This document shows positions 1 to 8,784 of a stretch of 64,000 nucleotides of DNA, one piece after another. How positions within the stretch are numbered: position 1 is the first letter of the stretch; each line of letters starts with the position of its first letter. A model generated the notes under the pieces. It was not told where the DNA came from, did no database searches, and saw only the letters and a list, made by a program, of their open reading frames with translations. The position numbers and the translations under genes were made by a program. Source of the stretch: Flammeovirga aprica JL-4 (GTDB lineage Bacteria; Bacteroidota; Bacteroidia; Cytophagales; Flammeovirgaceae); NCBI RefSeq assembly GCF_012844305.1, contig NZ_JABANE010000015.1:1-64000 (forward strand). The letters are read 5' to 3'.

Positions 1-44
1 AACTCCTCGAAAATCCAAAATATTATTCTGAGGAGTTTTATTTC
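1..44 (+). terminator. Intrinsic terminator of a gene left of the window
   Basis: An 8-bp stem (AACTCCTC pairing with GAGGAGTT) is followed by a T-rich tract. It faces right, so it would end a plus-strand transcript that enters from outside the window. The gene itself is not visible. Confidence 0.6.
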
Positions 45-717
45 CTTTTGACAATGCTAAGTTAGTACGCTGTCGCTTAACACTTGAAACAGGGAAAAGT
101 TAAGTGGTCCGTATTGTGGTTCAATGGACGTTGCAGTGCAACATCCCTACATTTATCGAATATGTAAATTGAAAGGGTACCACTCTGTAGAGCCACAACA
201 AGAACCATTTTACAGGTAATAACACGGTTCATTTTCTTCTTAATTCTTCACTGAAATATCCCATTAACTTCTACCCTAGTACTTAAGTATCAAAACAAAA
301 TAACGTGCACCATGACTGAAGTCATGGGCAAGTGATATTGACTCCACCAACACTAAAGTTTTGTCTTCGTTATCAGCCTTCAAGATTCTAATCATGATAA
401 GTTTGGCTATTACCTGCCCATAGTTTTAACTATGGTGTACAAAAATCCCCTTTAAATAGAAAAAAAAGAAACTACAAATAACAAAGTATAAGATTTAGGT
501 TTTGGAGGAACAAGAATCAGATTAAATGGATTAGAATAAAGCAAGATTAAAGGTTTATAAATTTCTATTGTCTAAAAACTTTAATATGTTTGTAATACAT
601 AAAATCAGTTATTAAATACACTTTTCCAGCAAATTAACTAACTACAAAACTTCAATCTAAATACTAAATAAGATGATTTGGTGATTTTTTAATGAGTCTG
701 GGAATAAACTAATTAAA
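45..717. other. Non-coding leader region before the ATPase gene
   Basis: No convincing coding frame lies in this stretch. It holds the two-hairpin repeat described at 305-440. A box matching the Bacteroidota -7 consensus TAnnTTTG (TATGTTTG, 585-592) lies about 125 bases before the ATPase start and could be its promoter, but no good -33 TTTG is found at 19-21 bases from it. The rest is AT-rich DNA without visible structure. Confidence 0.45.
305..440. repeat. Two-hairpin REP-like repeat, copy 1
   Basis: The outer ends (GTGCACCATGACTGAAG and AACTATGGTGTAC) are imperfect inverted repeats, and each arm carries its own small hairpin: CATGACTGAAGTCATG on the left and CATAGTTTTAACTATG on the right. 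Closely similar elements lie at 15470-15593 and, more diverged, at 6316-6429. The shape resembles Y-shaped REP elements. No transposase of the IS200/IS605 type is present in the window. Confidence 0.65.
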
Positions 718-2214
718 ATGCAAACCATCAATATACAACCCGAAGGAATAACTACAGAGGATTTATCAGAAGCTTTAAAAGCTTGTGTTGATGTTCTAAG
801 TATGCACATTCGATACACCATTGATCAATATTCTGTAGAGAAAGAGGCAAATGATCAAGACGTGCAATTTGCCACACCAGACATTGATCATTTTGAAGCC
901 ATTACCCATCAATTTCCGGGTAGTTATTTGTTTCAGCTTGATAAAAAACTCAACCTCAATAAAGATGACCTCATATTATTGATATTTGCTTATGCTTGGG
1001 AATATAAACACGAAATATTCACTCCATTTTTTATTTCATCAGACGATATCAATCTCATCAATGACTTTCCAGGTGGTTTAGATCAAGAAAAGAAAAGGTT
1101 CACTCCTTTTTTTAGGGCATTTTTAAATCTTTACTTTCCAGAAGCTACGGAGCAAATGTTCTTATATTTCACAAGTGAAGATCACCCTTTTATCAAAAAT
1201 GATGTTATTTCATTTGAATACCTTTTCTCGAAGGATAAGATTTATGGAAAGATGTCTTCTGTGATCAAAATAACAGAACATTTTGTTGTGTTTTTACATG
1301 GTGGTAAATATCCTCCTTTGGATAGTGAAATTGGCTTTCCTGCAAAATTAGCCACTTCTTCCATGGAATTTGATGAAGTGGTACTCACCAACGGTACAAA
1401 AGAAAGTTTAGATCCCTTTATTACTTGGTTGAGAATTCAAGATAAGGTAAAAGGGCAAAAAGAACAGCCGTTTTATAAGAAAATCAAGACCAATAAAATG
1501 TATGTTTTTGCAGGCCCTCCTGGTACTGGTAAAACACTTACGGCTACAACGCTTGGTAAAAGATATGGTTTATCTACCTACACTTTAGATATCTCAAGGG
1601 TTGTTTCTAAATATATTGGTGAATTTGAGAAAGCCATGGAGAGAGTTTTTCAAAAACTTGATGGACAAGACGCTATTTTATTTATTGACGAAGCTGATGC
1701 GCTGTTCACCAAAAGAAGTGAGAACATCAATGACGCTAAGGATAAATACTCAAATCAAGAAATGTCTTACCTGCTACAAAGGGTAGAGCGTTTTGATGGA
1801 ATAGTTATTCTTGCTACTAACGTTAGGGATATCCGTACACACTTTGACAAAGCGATGCTACGAAGAATATCCGAAATTATTGAATTTGGTTTTCCACTTC
1901 AATCAGAGAGACTACAGCTTTGGTCGAATGCAATCACTCCACCTTTTAATTTCAAAGAAGGTATTCTTGAGAAACTTTCAGAAGAATTTCAAGTTACGGG
2001 TGCTAACATCGCCTCCGCAATGTCCAATGTTATTATTGAGTGTATTGATAAAGACATTTATGAAATAGATCAGACTCTTATTGAAAAGCATTTACAAAAA
2101 GAATATTTCAAACGAGATTCGAAATTCGGTATTTGCAGAGATTCAGCCCCTGCAGGACTTCTAATGGAACAACGTTTAGGTAGAACGGCTGTACATACAG
2201 GAAGTCGAATGTAA
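718..2214 (+). CDS. AAA+ ATPase, eCIS-type
   Basis: A 498-residue ATPase with one C-terminal AAA+ module. Walker A GPPGTGKT is at residues 266-273 and Walker B ILFIDEADALF at 320-330. The N-terminal 250 residues match no domain I can name; this layout (unique N-terminus, one AAA+ module) is that of ATPases encoded in extracellular contractile injection system loci of Bacteroidota. The sheath, tube and baseplate genes would lie left of the window, so the eCIS link is inferred from the architecture and from the cargo-like gene downstream. The C-terminal tail from residue 461 is encoded a second time at 3382-3495. In eCIS loci the ATPase may act in particle assembly or cargo loading, but its role is not settled. 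ATPase family is certain; the eCIS assignment is probable only. Confidence 0.75.
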   Translation: MQTINIQPEGITTEDLSEALKACVDVLSMHIRYTIDQYSVEKEANDQDVQFATPDIDHFEAITHQFPGSYLFQLDKKLNLNKDDLILLIFAYAWEYKHEIFTPFFISSDDINLINDFPGGLDQEKKRFTPFFRAFLNLYFPEATEQMFLYFTSEDHPFIKNDVISFEYLFSKDKIYGKMSSVIKITEHFVVFLHGGKYPPLDSEIGFPAKLATSSMEFDEVVLTNGTKESLDPFITWLRIQDKVKGQKEQPFYKKIKTNKMYVFAGPPGTGKTLTATTLGKRYGLSTYTLDISRVVSKYIGEFEKAMERVFQKLDGQDAILFIDEADALFTKRSENINDAKDKYSNQEMSYLLQRVERFDGIVILATNVRDIRTHFDKAMLRRISEIIEFGFPLQSERLQLWSNAITPPFNFKEGILEKLSEEFQVTGANIASAMSNVIIECIDKDIYEIDQTLIEKHLQKEYFKRDSKFGICRDSAPAGLLMEQRLGRTAVHTGSRM

Positions 2215-2219
2215 TACTC
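2078..2219 (+). repeat. Direct repeat, copy 1: 3' end of the ATPase gene
   Basis: This is the genuine 3' end of the ATPase gene plus a few bases after its stop. It is repeated at 3372-3500. Over the shared coding part (EYFKR to the stop) only four bases differ: three are silent third-position changes (Ser, Phe, Arg) and one gives Leu to Ile. Confidence 0.93.
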
Positions 2220-2466
2220 CAAAAATGATATAAGAGCAGGGAACACCGAAATCATTGATGATAAAAATTCCTCACCTGGAATAGCTGAACTTTTATCTAC
2301 ATTGGTAGAGGTCGGTTGGCTTAATTTCAATAAACCACCTGATGATAAAAAAATACAATATGAAATTTCAAAAGATTATCATGGTGCAGAAAACATAAAA
2401 CCTGGGGATACTATTTATTATAAAGAAGTACGTCCCGGTGTTTATATGCCTAGAAAGAAGAAGTAA
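2215..2466 (+). pseudogene. Orphan 3' end of a lost cargo gene
   Basis: Directly after the ATPase stop, and in the same frame, about 82 codons stay open and end in a lysine run (PRKKK) and TAA. There is no plausible start codon or upstream domain. The composition (for example STLVEVGWLNFNKPP and GDTIYYKEVRPGVY) looks like real protein. I read it as the C-terminus of a deleted effector-like gene, truncated when the present junction formed. The following lipoprotein starts one base after its stop, as expected for an effector-immunity pair. The function of the lost protein cannot be told. Confidence 0.6.
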
Positions 2467-2467
2467 G

Positions 2468-3082
2468 ATGAGAGATTTATTTAAATTTTTATTTTTAGTT
2501 TTTATTCTCAACTCTTGTACTAAGAGTTCACCAAAAAATGATCTGGTACTTGAAAGAGATGATAACGGTTTAACTCTTTTATATGCTTTTAAAAAAGATG
2601 GTTATCTTGATTCGATTTATTTACATTTTTATGAGGAATACTATATAAGAGATAATGAAGGACATATAGTAGGGCATCCCTTCAAAACTTTTAAATACTT
2701 TTCAAAAAGAGAAGAAATTCTAACGGTAAGTTATGATTCTACGGATTTGATATCAACATATAAGGGTACACCATTTTTAGATTTTTCAGTTATAAAAGAA
2801 AAGAATGGATTTAAATTGTATTCAAAACTTGTTAATATACCTAGAACACGAGTGTCTAGGGTTTCTTATTATATTAATAATGAAACAGATATATCATTAC
2901 TTTCTGCAGGTACTATTGATTCTTTACACGGTGAGAATAATTTTTATGTCATTGATAAAGAATTTAAATTTTCTGATTTTGATTGTGATATGGAATACCT
3001 TTTTAATGTCAATGTAACTTATTATGATATAGGAATAGATGGTAAAGAAAATATTTTTTTCTCAAAACATAAAGATCTTTGA
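2468..3082 (+). CDS. Orphan lipoprotein, candidate immunity protein
   Basis: A 204-residue predicted lipoprotein: a short basic start, a hydrophobic stretch and a lipobox ending in Cys17 (ILNSC). I chose the ATG at 2468 rather than one 30 bases upstream because it opens directly on the signal peptide and sits one base after the stop of the preceding gene remnant. No known domain is recognised; the mature part is rich in aromatic residues and beta-prone. Its position behind a truncated cargo gene copies the layout of the intact pair at 3526-6274, so it is probably an immunity protein that outlived its toxin. That role is inference from context only. Confidence 0.6.
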   Translation: MRDLFKFLFLVFILNSCTKSSPKNDLVLERDDNGLTLLYAFKKDGYLDSIYLHFYEEYYIRDNEGHIVGHPFKTFKYFSKREEILTVSYDSTDLISTYKGTPFLDFSVIKEKNGFKLYSKLVNIPRTRVSRVSYYINNETDISLLSAGTIDSLHGENNFYVIDKEFKFSDFDCDMEYLFNVNVTYYDIGIDGKENIFFSKHKDL

Positions 3083-3256
3083 TCTCATTGTTCCCCACTG
3101 TTCTTAGTGTTAAGACGTCAGATCAAGACGGAAGTCTTTTTAAAAAATAAGCCAATAAAAGCATCATTAAGAAAAGGTTGGTATACCGTTGGTAGTAATT
3201 GGTTTCTAACATACGAAAAAGATATTACAATTTTTGAAAAGTACAGATGTTTGTAA
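3083..3256 (+). pseudogene. Second gene remnant in the cassette
   Basis: After the lipoprotein stop, the same frame stays open for about 57 codons to TAA at 3254-3256, with protein-like content (KASLRKGWYTVGSNWF, then LTYEKDITIFEKYRCL). There is no start codon with a signal peptide. It is best read as the C-terminal scrap of another gene. A further 32-codon frame at 3259-3357 (starting MNTNQSF) may be debris of the same kind. Both lie just before the second ATPase tail. Confidence 0.4.
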
Positions 3257-3371
3257 TTATGAATACAAATCAAAGCTTCTTAATAAAAACCGAAACTAGC
3301 CTTAGTAATACCTTTCTAAGAGAATTAGGTCTTATTAAAAATAAGTTGATACAATGAAATTTATCTGTCTT

Positions 3372-3500
3372 TTATTGAAAAGAATATTTCAAACGAGATT
3401 CCAAATTTGGTATTTGCAGAGATTCAGCCCCTGCAGGAATTCTAATGGAACAACGCTTAGGTAGAACGGCTGTACATACAGGAAGTCGAATGTAATATTC
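3372..3500 (+). repeat. Direct repeat, copy 2: duplicated ATPase 3' tail (pseudogene fragment)
   Basis: A second copy of the ATPase C-terminal coding end, including its stop codon, sits 26 bases before the intact effector gene. It encodes EYFKRDSKFGICRDS and the rest of the tail, ending in GSRM. At its left end 13 bases present in copy 1 are missing (flanked by AAAAG), and beyond that the similarity stops. It cannot be expressed as an ATPase and is best seen as a recombination scar. Confidence 0.93.
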
Positions 3501-3525
3501 CCAAAAACAAATAAACTAAATAGTC

Positions 3526-5562
3526 ATGATAAGAAATAAGCAATATGACCAGCGTCAAGAACATTTACAGTTATCTGAGGAGGAAGAAACTCAACAACAT
3601 GTGAGTACATTAACGCAAGAACAGAAAGAGAACGCCCTAAAAAATTATGATCAAAAAAATAAAGAAAACTGGAAACGGGTTTCTCAGCAATTAAAAAATT
3701 CAACAGATCAATCGAAAAAAGAGGAGACCGCTCCTACTCAAATTACCTTGACCTCAAGTGTTGGTGCTGGAGGGGCAAATTTAGTGTCTGATGTCAAAAA
3801 AATTCAAAAGAAATTAATGAACTTGGGCTTCCTTTCTGAAGGTTGTTTTGATGAAGAAAGCGTAGATTTATTCAAGGAGAAAAAAGATACTGATAAAGTT
3901 AAGGATACAGATATTCCTCATACAATTGAAGCTATAAAAAGTTATGAAGCTACAGTAGAATATGTGGGTTATGCAGACAGCAGAAAAAAGCCTTCCGGAA
4001 AAGTCACTCCTGCTGGCAAGACTTTACAGCTGATGAATATTCAAAAAGCATCAGTAAGCGAAACTCAACTCAACGCTATCAAACAAAAAAGAAACTCGAT
4101 AAACATAGATGTTTCTGAAGAAATTGACTTGAGTAAGATTGAAGGGAATGTGGGTGATATTGATGATGGTAACAAAGTCGAAGACATCACCCTTGTTCAA
4201 GATGCACTGATTGAATTAGGCATTTTAAAGTTTGATGAGGAAAACTCTGAAAGAAGTGATGCTATCTTCAAAAAACACCCTGATAGTTATTTACAAGGAA
4301 AAGAATCACTCAAGAAAGAGCACTTAAAACTGACCATTAAAGCCATTGAAGTTTTCCAAAATTGGAAAAAAATAAAGCATTGGAGAACCAAAAAAGTGCA
4401 TCCTAAGTTCAAAGAAAATGCGAATGAACAATGGAAAAAAAATGGCAGAAAAAAGAAAGAAAACTTTCTTGAAAATACCGGTTTTACTAAAGGTGTGGTC
4501 AATAAAGGGGACTCTACTTATTTACTATTAGACGCTTACAAAAAGTTTAAATTATCTTTTAAGGCAAATGGCAAAACACAATCTTACTCATTCAGTAATC
4601 TTGTAAGAAGTGGTGATGCTGTAAATATGGATGGGCTTTCGATTATGGGTAAGGCAAAAGCACAAGGAGTAGATCTTGCTACCATTAAAAAATTTGGATT
4701 AACAGACATACAAGCCAAGGCTTTAAAATATGTCTCCACGCATGAAGGTAATTTTGATGCAATCAACTCCTATGATCAGGCTGTTATTTCCTATGGCTTT
4801 ATTCAATTTGCTGGCGGTGGTAGAAGTTTCAATTCATTGCTTGCACTTATGAAGAAAGATTACCCTTCTACTTTTAAAACTTATTTCCAGGATTACGGTA
4901 TTGATGTAGAATACCTTGAGAAAAATGGTAAAATAGTAAAAAGTACCATCGTTGCTGTAGATGAGATAACAGGAGATAAATTAAGAGGAATCACCGCTGA
5001 AGACTACATTAGAAGTAATGAAAAATTGATTGGAAGTTTAATTATGGCAGGACATGATACAAAAGTGCAGGAGGCTCAGATTAAACTTGCAGCGAATATG
5101 TACGTGAAGCCCGCGGCAAAACTCAGTTTTAGAAGCACAGCAAATGTCCCACATCTTAAAGTAGTCAAAAAGTTAACGGACGGAAAAACAAAACAATCGA
5201 CATTTCTTGGTAAAAAAGAGATCGATACTTATAAAAAATCAGCTGATTATAAGGCCATCAAAAATGATTCGAAGCTGGGGAGCCTAACAGAAGGAAGTCT
5301 AAACTTGTCTGGTAAAAAAGTAAATACAGTGCTTACTTCTGCAAAGTCTACCACTTCATTAATTAATATGGCCATCAATGATGGTATTGGTGGTGCGGGT
5401 GTAAAAGTCTCCAAAGGAGTACGAGATTATATCATTGAAAAGAAAATTTGTACACTTGATGAAATAAAAAGTGCTTCAGAAGTAGAAATTCTTAAGAAAG
5501 TAAAAAAACATGTATTCAAACCAAAACGTATTCAGGCCATCATCGATGAAAGTTCTATTTAA
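3526..5562 (+). CDS. Candidate eCIS effector: two binding repeats and a lysozyme-fold domain
   Basis: A 678-residue protein without signal peptide. Residues 1-70 are polar and charged. Around 75-105 (SSVGAGGANLVSDVKKIQ) and 207-235 (DITLVQDALIELGIL) are two segments like peptidoglycan-binding-like repeats that recur in eCIS-associated proteins. The C-terminal half holds a lysozyme/chitosanase-like core: THEGNFDAIN with candidate catalytic Glu407, then SYGFIQF at 422-428. The lack of an export signal fits loading into an injection particle. The next gene starts inside its 3' end and encodes a lipoprotein of a fold known to bind lysozyme. Predicted action: cleavage of peptidoglycan or a related glycan. 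The domain reading is moderately sure; the effector role is inferred from context. Confidence 0.6.
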   Translation: MIRNKQYDQRQEHLQLSEEEETQQHVSTLTQEQKENALKNYDQKNKENWKRVSQQLKNSTDQSKKEETAPTQITLTSSVGAGGANLVSDVKKIQKKLMNLGFLSEGCFDEESVDLFKEKKDTDKVKDTDIPHTIEAIKSYEATVEYVGYADSRKKPSGKVTPAGKTLQLMNIQKASVSETQLNAIKQKRNSINIDVSEEIDLSKIEGNVGDIDDGNKVEDITLVQDALIELGILKFDEENSERSDAIFKKHPDSYLQGKESLKKEHLKLTIKAIEVFQNWKKIKHWRTKKVHPKFKENANEQWKKNGRKKKENFLENTGFTKGVVNKGDSTYLLLDAYKKFKLSFKANGKTQSYSFSNLVRSGDAVNMDGLSIMGKAKAQGVDLATIKKFGLTDIQAKALKYVSTHEGNFDAINSYDQAVISYGFIQFAGGGRSFNSLLALMKKDYPSTFKTYFQDYGIDVEYLEKNGKIVKSTIVAVDEITGDKLRGITAEDYIRSNEKLIGSLIMAGHDTKVQEAQIKLAANMYVKPAAKLSFRSTANVPHLKVVKKLTDGKTKQSTFLGKKEIDTYKKSADYKAIKNDSKLGSLTEGSLNLSGKKVNTVLTSAKSTTSLINMAINDGIGGAGVKVSKGVRDYIIEKKICTLDEIKSASEVEILKKVKKHVFKPKRIQAIIDESSI

Positions 5563-6274
5563 TACTATTCTTCTTTTGATCATCATTAGTTGTAATCAGG
5601 TAAAGAGTCAAAATAATAACCATTCAAAACAAACAATAACTGTGGAAACAATATACTGGGAGCCAGAGCCTGAAGAGGCTAATGGAATTAATTGTAGCAT
5701 ATCTATAGAATACCCTATTCTAAATGGTGAAGGAGCATTGATTTCAGAAATTAATCATCAAATCAAAACACAAATATCAGAAGATTTGGAAGAGTCGAAA
5801 GACTTGTGCAGTGTAGAGGATATTGAACTAGAAGATTTACCACGACGTGATAACGAATTAAACATCTCTTTTGAAGGGGGGAGTAACTCACATATAATTT
5901 CTTTAGTTATAAGGAAATACGTCCGACCTTTAGGTGGTGCCTACGCCATGAAAATGCTTAAGTATTATAATTACAAGTTGAGTAATGAAAGTCCATTATA
6001 TCTTGATGAGGTAGTAGATATAGAAAAGATTAAGGAATTATGTTGGGAGCGTGCTTTGGAAAACAATTATGAGGATAGTTTTACACAAAATGATTTGTAC
6101 AATTATTTAAGTACAACTCACAACTCCAACTTTGTAATTACAAATGAGGGACTAGACATTGACCTATTACCTCTAGACGAAGACTCATATAAAGTGGGAG
6201 AAGAGATCTCTATTAGCCTACCTATTGATGATATTGAAGATGCACTCAAAATTGATTCTTCATTATTGCCATAA
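5546..6274 (+). CDS. DUF4163/DUF3298-type lipoprotein, probable immunity to the lysozyme-like effector
   Basis: A 242-residue lipoprotein with lipobox IISC (Cys16). The ATG at 5546 opens on the signal peptide and overlaps the effector gene by 17 bases; a longer frame from 5510 has no signal at its start. The N-terminal half has the DUF4163 pattern (CSISIEYPILNG). The C-terminal half has the DUF3298 pattern: RPLGGAYAM, a Tyr-rich strand, PLYLDEVVD, then NEGLDIDLLP. In Bacillus subtilis the DUF3298 domain of RsiV binds lysozyme directly. A periplasm-facing lipoprotein of this fold coupled to a lysozyme-like gene is therefore probably a cognate inhibitor. The family call rests on motif spacing read by eye. 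Confidence 0.65.
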   Translation: MKVLFNTILLLIIISCNQVKSQNNNHSKQTITVETIYWEPEPEEANGINCSISIEYPILNGEGALISEINHQIKTQISEDLEESKDLCSVEDIELEDLPRRDNELNISFEGGSNSHIISLVIRKYVRPLGGAYAMKMLKYYNYKLSNESPLYLDEVVDIEKIKELCWERALENNYEDSFTQNDLYNYLSTTHNSNFVITNEGLDIDLLPLDEDSYKVGEEISISLPIDDIEDALKIDSSLLP

Positions 6275-6315
6275 TATTGGAGCTTTCTACTAAGCACTAA
6301 GGCAAAAGTAAACAG

Positions 6316-6429
6316 GTGTTTCGTAGACCCATAATTGAAATTATAGGCTTTGGGAAGACAACTCATTGATCAACATCTTATTAAAATATTTAGCTTCCCA
6401 TAAGCCCATGACATCTATTCATGGTGTAC
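6316..6429. repeat. Two-hairpin REP-like repeat, copy 3 (diverged)
   Basis: It has two arms as in the element at 305-440: CCCATAATTGAAATTATAGG on the left and CCATGACATCTATTCATGG on the right, ending in the shared GGTGTAC. CTTTGGGAAG and CTTCCCATAAG close the outer stem. It lies between the convergent lipoprotein and GH3 genes. Confidence 0.5.
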
Positions 6430-6481
6430 GGTATTTTAACTTTTCCTTTAGTCCTAGTACTTAAAAAACCACCACAAAAAA

Positions 6482-6515
6482 AGGGCTGCAAAATCAATTA
6501 CAGCCCTAGTTTTTT
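6482..6515. terminator. Terminator between convergent genes, likely bidirectional
   Basis: The stem AGGGCTG/CAGCCCT has an A run on its left and a T run on its right, so it can work on both strands. It lies 16 bases after the end of the GH3 gene (minus) and downstream of the DUF3298 lipoprotein (plus). Confidence 0.75.
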
Positions 6516-6530
6516 ATCGTTCTAATATTG

Positions 6531-8747
6531 TTATTTACTCGATTTCTTCCCCACCAATTTCACCGTTTTCACCAATGGTTTTGAAGCTCCAAGTTCCACA
6601 CTTCTTTCTGAAGGCAATGCATTTGAAATCATGATATCATACGCTCCTCTTAACCATTCTTTCTCTCCTTGATCATTAAATAATTTGAAATCATCAGATG
6701 CTAATTCAAAATTATAGGTTTTCGTTTCTCCTGCTTTTAAGGCGATTCTTTGGAAGCCTTGTAGGATGTATTGTGGTGTTAATTCCTCTTGGTTTTTTGG
6801 AGAAATATAAAGTTGAATTACCTCTTCACTGTCCACTTTTCCGGTATTGCTTACTGTGAAAGTGAGTTGCAATTTGTCTTTTTGTTTTAATGTTGACGAT
6901 GAAAGTTCTAATTGATCCAATGCAATGTCTGTGTAAGTCAAACCGAACCCGAATGGGAATAAAGGCTCTTCTTTCATAAACTTATACGTTCTTCCTTTCA
7001 TCGAATAATCATCGTAAGAAGGCAATTGATCGATGCTTTTAGGGAATGTGATTGGTAGTTTTCCGGATGGTGAAACGTCACCGAATAAAATATCAGCTAC
7101 TGCGTTTCCTCCTTGTTCACCAGGGTACCAGATATGTAAAATTGCATCACAATGTTCTTCAATTCCTTCTAATGAAACTGGACTTCCACTTGCTACCACT
7201 AACACCAATGGTCCTTTTTTACTTTCAATAATTTCCTTTACATAATTGAGCTGGTTTTCTGGCAACTTCAAATCTTTACGGTCACCAATATTTTCTGAGG
7301 CAATCGCATCGACTTCCTCTCCTTCCATATCTGCTGTGATACCAACTACACAAATGGTAACGTCTGACTCTGCCGCTACTTTTGGTGCCCAGTTTTTAGG
7401 ATTTAAGTTCTTTTGGAAGGGTAATGCTCCACTTCTGTAATTTAAAGAAGTTCCTAAAGAAACTTTATCAGCGATACCTTCTAGAATAGTGACTAAATTA
7501 GGACTAATACCATAATAACTACCCATTAACATATCTGCTGAATTGGCAAATGGACCTGTTACGTATGGTACTTTGATGTCTTTTGGAAGCGGTAAAATAT
7601 TGTCTTTGTTTTTTAATAAAACGATCGACTTCTGCGCTGCTTTTCTTGCTAATGCCACATGATCATCACTGTGTATATGTTCTTTTTTCACATTAAAGTA
7701 AGGGTGATTACTGTCTTTGTTAAACACCCCTAAACGGAATCTTGTTTTGAATAACTGTACAGCACTTGCATGGATTTCCTCTTCTGTGATTAAGCCTTCC
7801 TCCACTGCTTTTTTCAATTTCAAATACGTTCTACCACAATTCAAATTGACCCCAGCTTTTAATCCAGTTGCCGCCGCTTCAGGAGCACTTTTCACATATT
7901 TCATCTTATAGAACATACCATTTATTGCTCCACAGTCTGAAGTAACATAACCATCAAAACCCCATTGCTCTTTTAAAATATCCTCTAATAAAAATGTGCT
8001 TGCACAAGATGGCACGCCGTACACAGCATTGTAAGCTCCCATTACACCTTCCACTTTTCCTTCTACTACCAAGGCTTCAAAGGCAGGCAAGTACGTTTCA
8101 TATAAATCTTTCTTTGTAGGTTGAGCGTCGAAAGTATGTCTTACGCTTTCTGGCCCTGAGTGCACTGCAAAGTGCTTGGCACATGCCGCTGTTTTTAAGA
8201 TTTCACTGTCAGTTCCTTGCAAACCTTTTACAAATGACAAACCGATTTTTGAAGTCAAGAAAGGATCTTCACCATACGTTTCCTGTCCTCTTCCCCAACG
8301 TGGATCACGGAAGATATTGACATTGGGCGTCCAGAAAGTAAGGCCTGCATATTTGCTTGTATTTCCCATCTCTTGGGAGATCTTAAACTTCGCTCTTGCT
8401 TCCGTAGAAATCGCATCTGCCACTTGAAATACCAATGAAGTATCAAATGTTGCCGCCATGCCTATTCCTTGAGGGAAAATCGTGGCTTTACCGTTTCTTG
8501 CTACTCCATGCAGTGCCTCGTTCCACCAATCGTATGCGGGAACATTCAGCCTTGGAATTGTCGGCGTGCTATTTAGTAATTGTTCTATTTTCTCTTCCAA
8601 AGTCATTTGACTGACCAAAATTTCTGCTCTTTCTTCCAGTGGTAAAGAGGCGTCAAAATAAGAGAAGTTCACTTCCTGTGCGTGAAGTGTACCTATCAAT
8701 GATAGTAGTAATAATATTGTTGTAAACTTAGCTTTCATTTCATTCAT
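6531..8747 (-). CDS. Glycoside hydrolase family 3
   Basis: A 738-residue secreted exo-glycosidase. A signal peptide ends near LHAQ, followed by the GH3 TIM barrel, the alpha/beta sandwich and a C-terminal fibronectin-III-like domain, which is the full usual length. YDWWNEALHGVA and DPRWGRGQETYGEDP are typical of the beta-xylosidase-like branch. VTSDCGAI carries the nucleophile Asp271 (counted from the first ATG). A second ATG three codons in is equally possible as the start. The enzyme should remove non-reducing-end beta-linked sugars in the periplasm. The exact sugar cannot be told; xylose, glucose and galactose are all possible. It is the last gene of the 14.3-6.5 kb run, 37 bases after the sulfatase. 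Confidence 0.88.
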   Translation of the reverse strand: MNEMKAKFTTILLLLSLIGTLHAQEVNFSYFDASLPLEERAEILVSQMTLEEKIEQLLNSTPTIPRLNVPAYDWWNEALHGVARNGKATIFPQGIGMAATFDTSLVFQVADAISTEARAKFKISQEMGNTSKYAGLTFWTPNVNIFRDPRWGRGQETYGEDPFLTSKIGLSFVKGLQGTDSEILKTAACAKHFAVHSGPESVRHTFDAQPTKKDLYETYLPAFEALVVEGKVEGVMGAYNAVYGVPSCASTFLLEDILKEQWGFDGYVTSDCGAINGMFYKMKYVKSAPEAAATGLKAGVNLNCGRTYLKLKKAVEEGLITEEEIHASAVQLFKTRFRLGVFNKDSNHPYFNVKKEHIHSDDHVALARKAAQKSIVLLKNKDNILPLPKDIKVPYVTGPFANSADMLMGSYYGISPNLVTILEGIADKVSLGTSLNYRSGALPFQKNLNPKNWAPKVAAESDVTICVVGITADMEGEEVDAIASENIGDRKDLKLPENQLNYVKEIIESKKGPLVLVVASGSPVSLEGIEEHCDAILHIWYPGEQGGNAVADILFGDVSPSGKLPITFPKSIDQLPSYDDYSMKGRTYKFMKEEPLFPFGFGLTYTDIALDQLELSSSTLKQKDKLQLTFTVSNTGKVDSEEVIQLYISPKNQEELTPQYILQGFQRIALKAGETKTYNFELASDDFKLFNDQGEKEWLRGAYDIMISNALPSERSVELGASKPLVKTVKLVGKKSSK

Positions 8748-8784
8748 TATTTAATTATTAATATCAGGTTTTTCTATTTGGAAA

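Noticed and set aside
2438-2467. Earlier start for the orphan lipoprotein (MFICLERRSK extension)
   Set aside because: It overlaps the end of the upstream gene remnant and puts charged residues before the signal peptide; the ATG at 2468 gives a canonical lipoprotein start.
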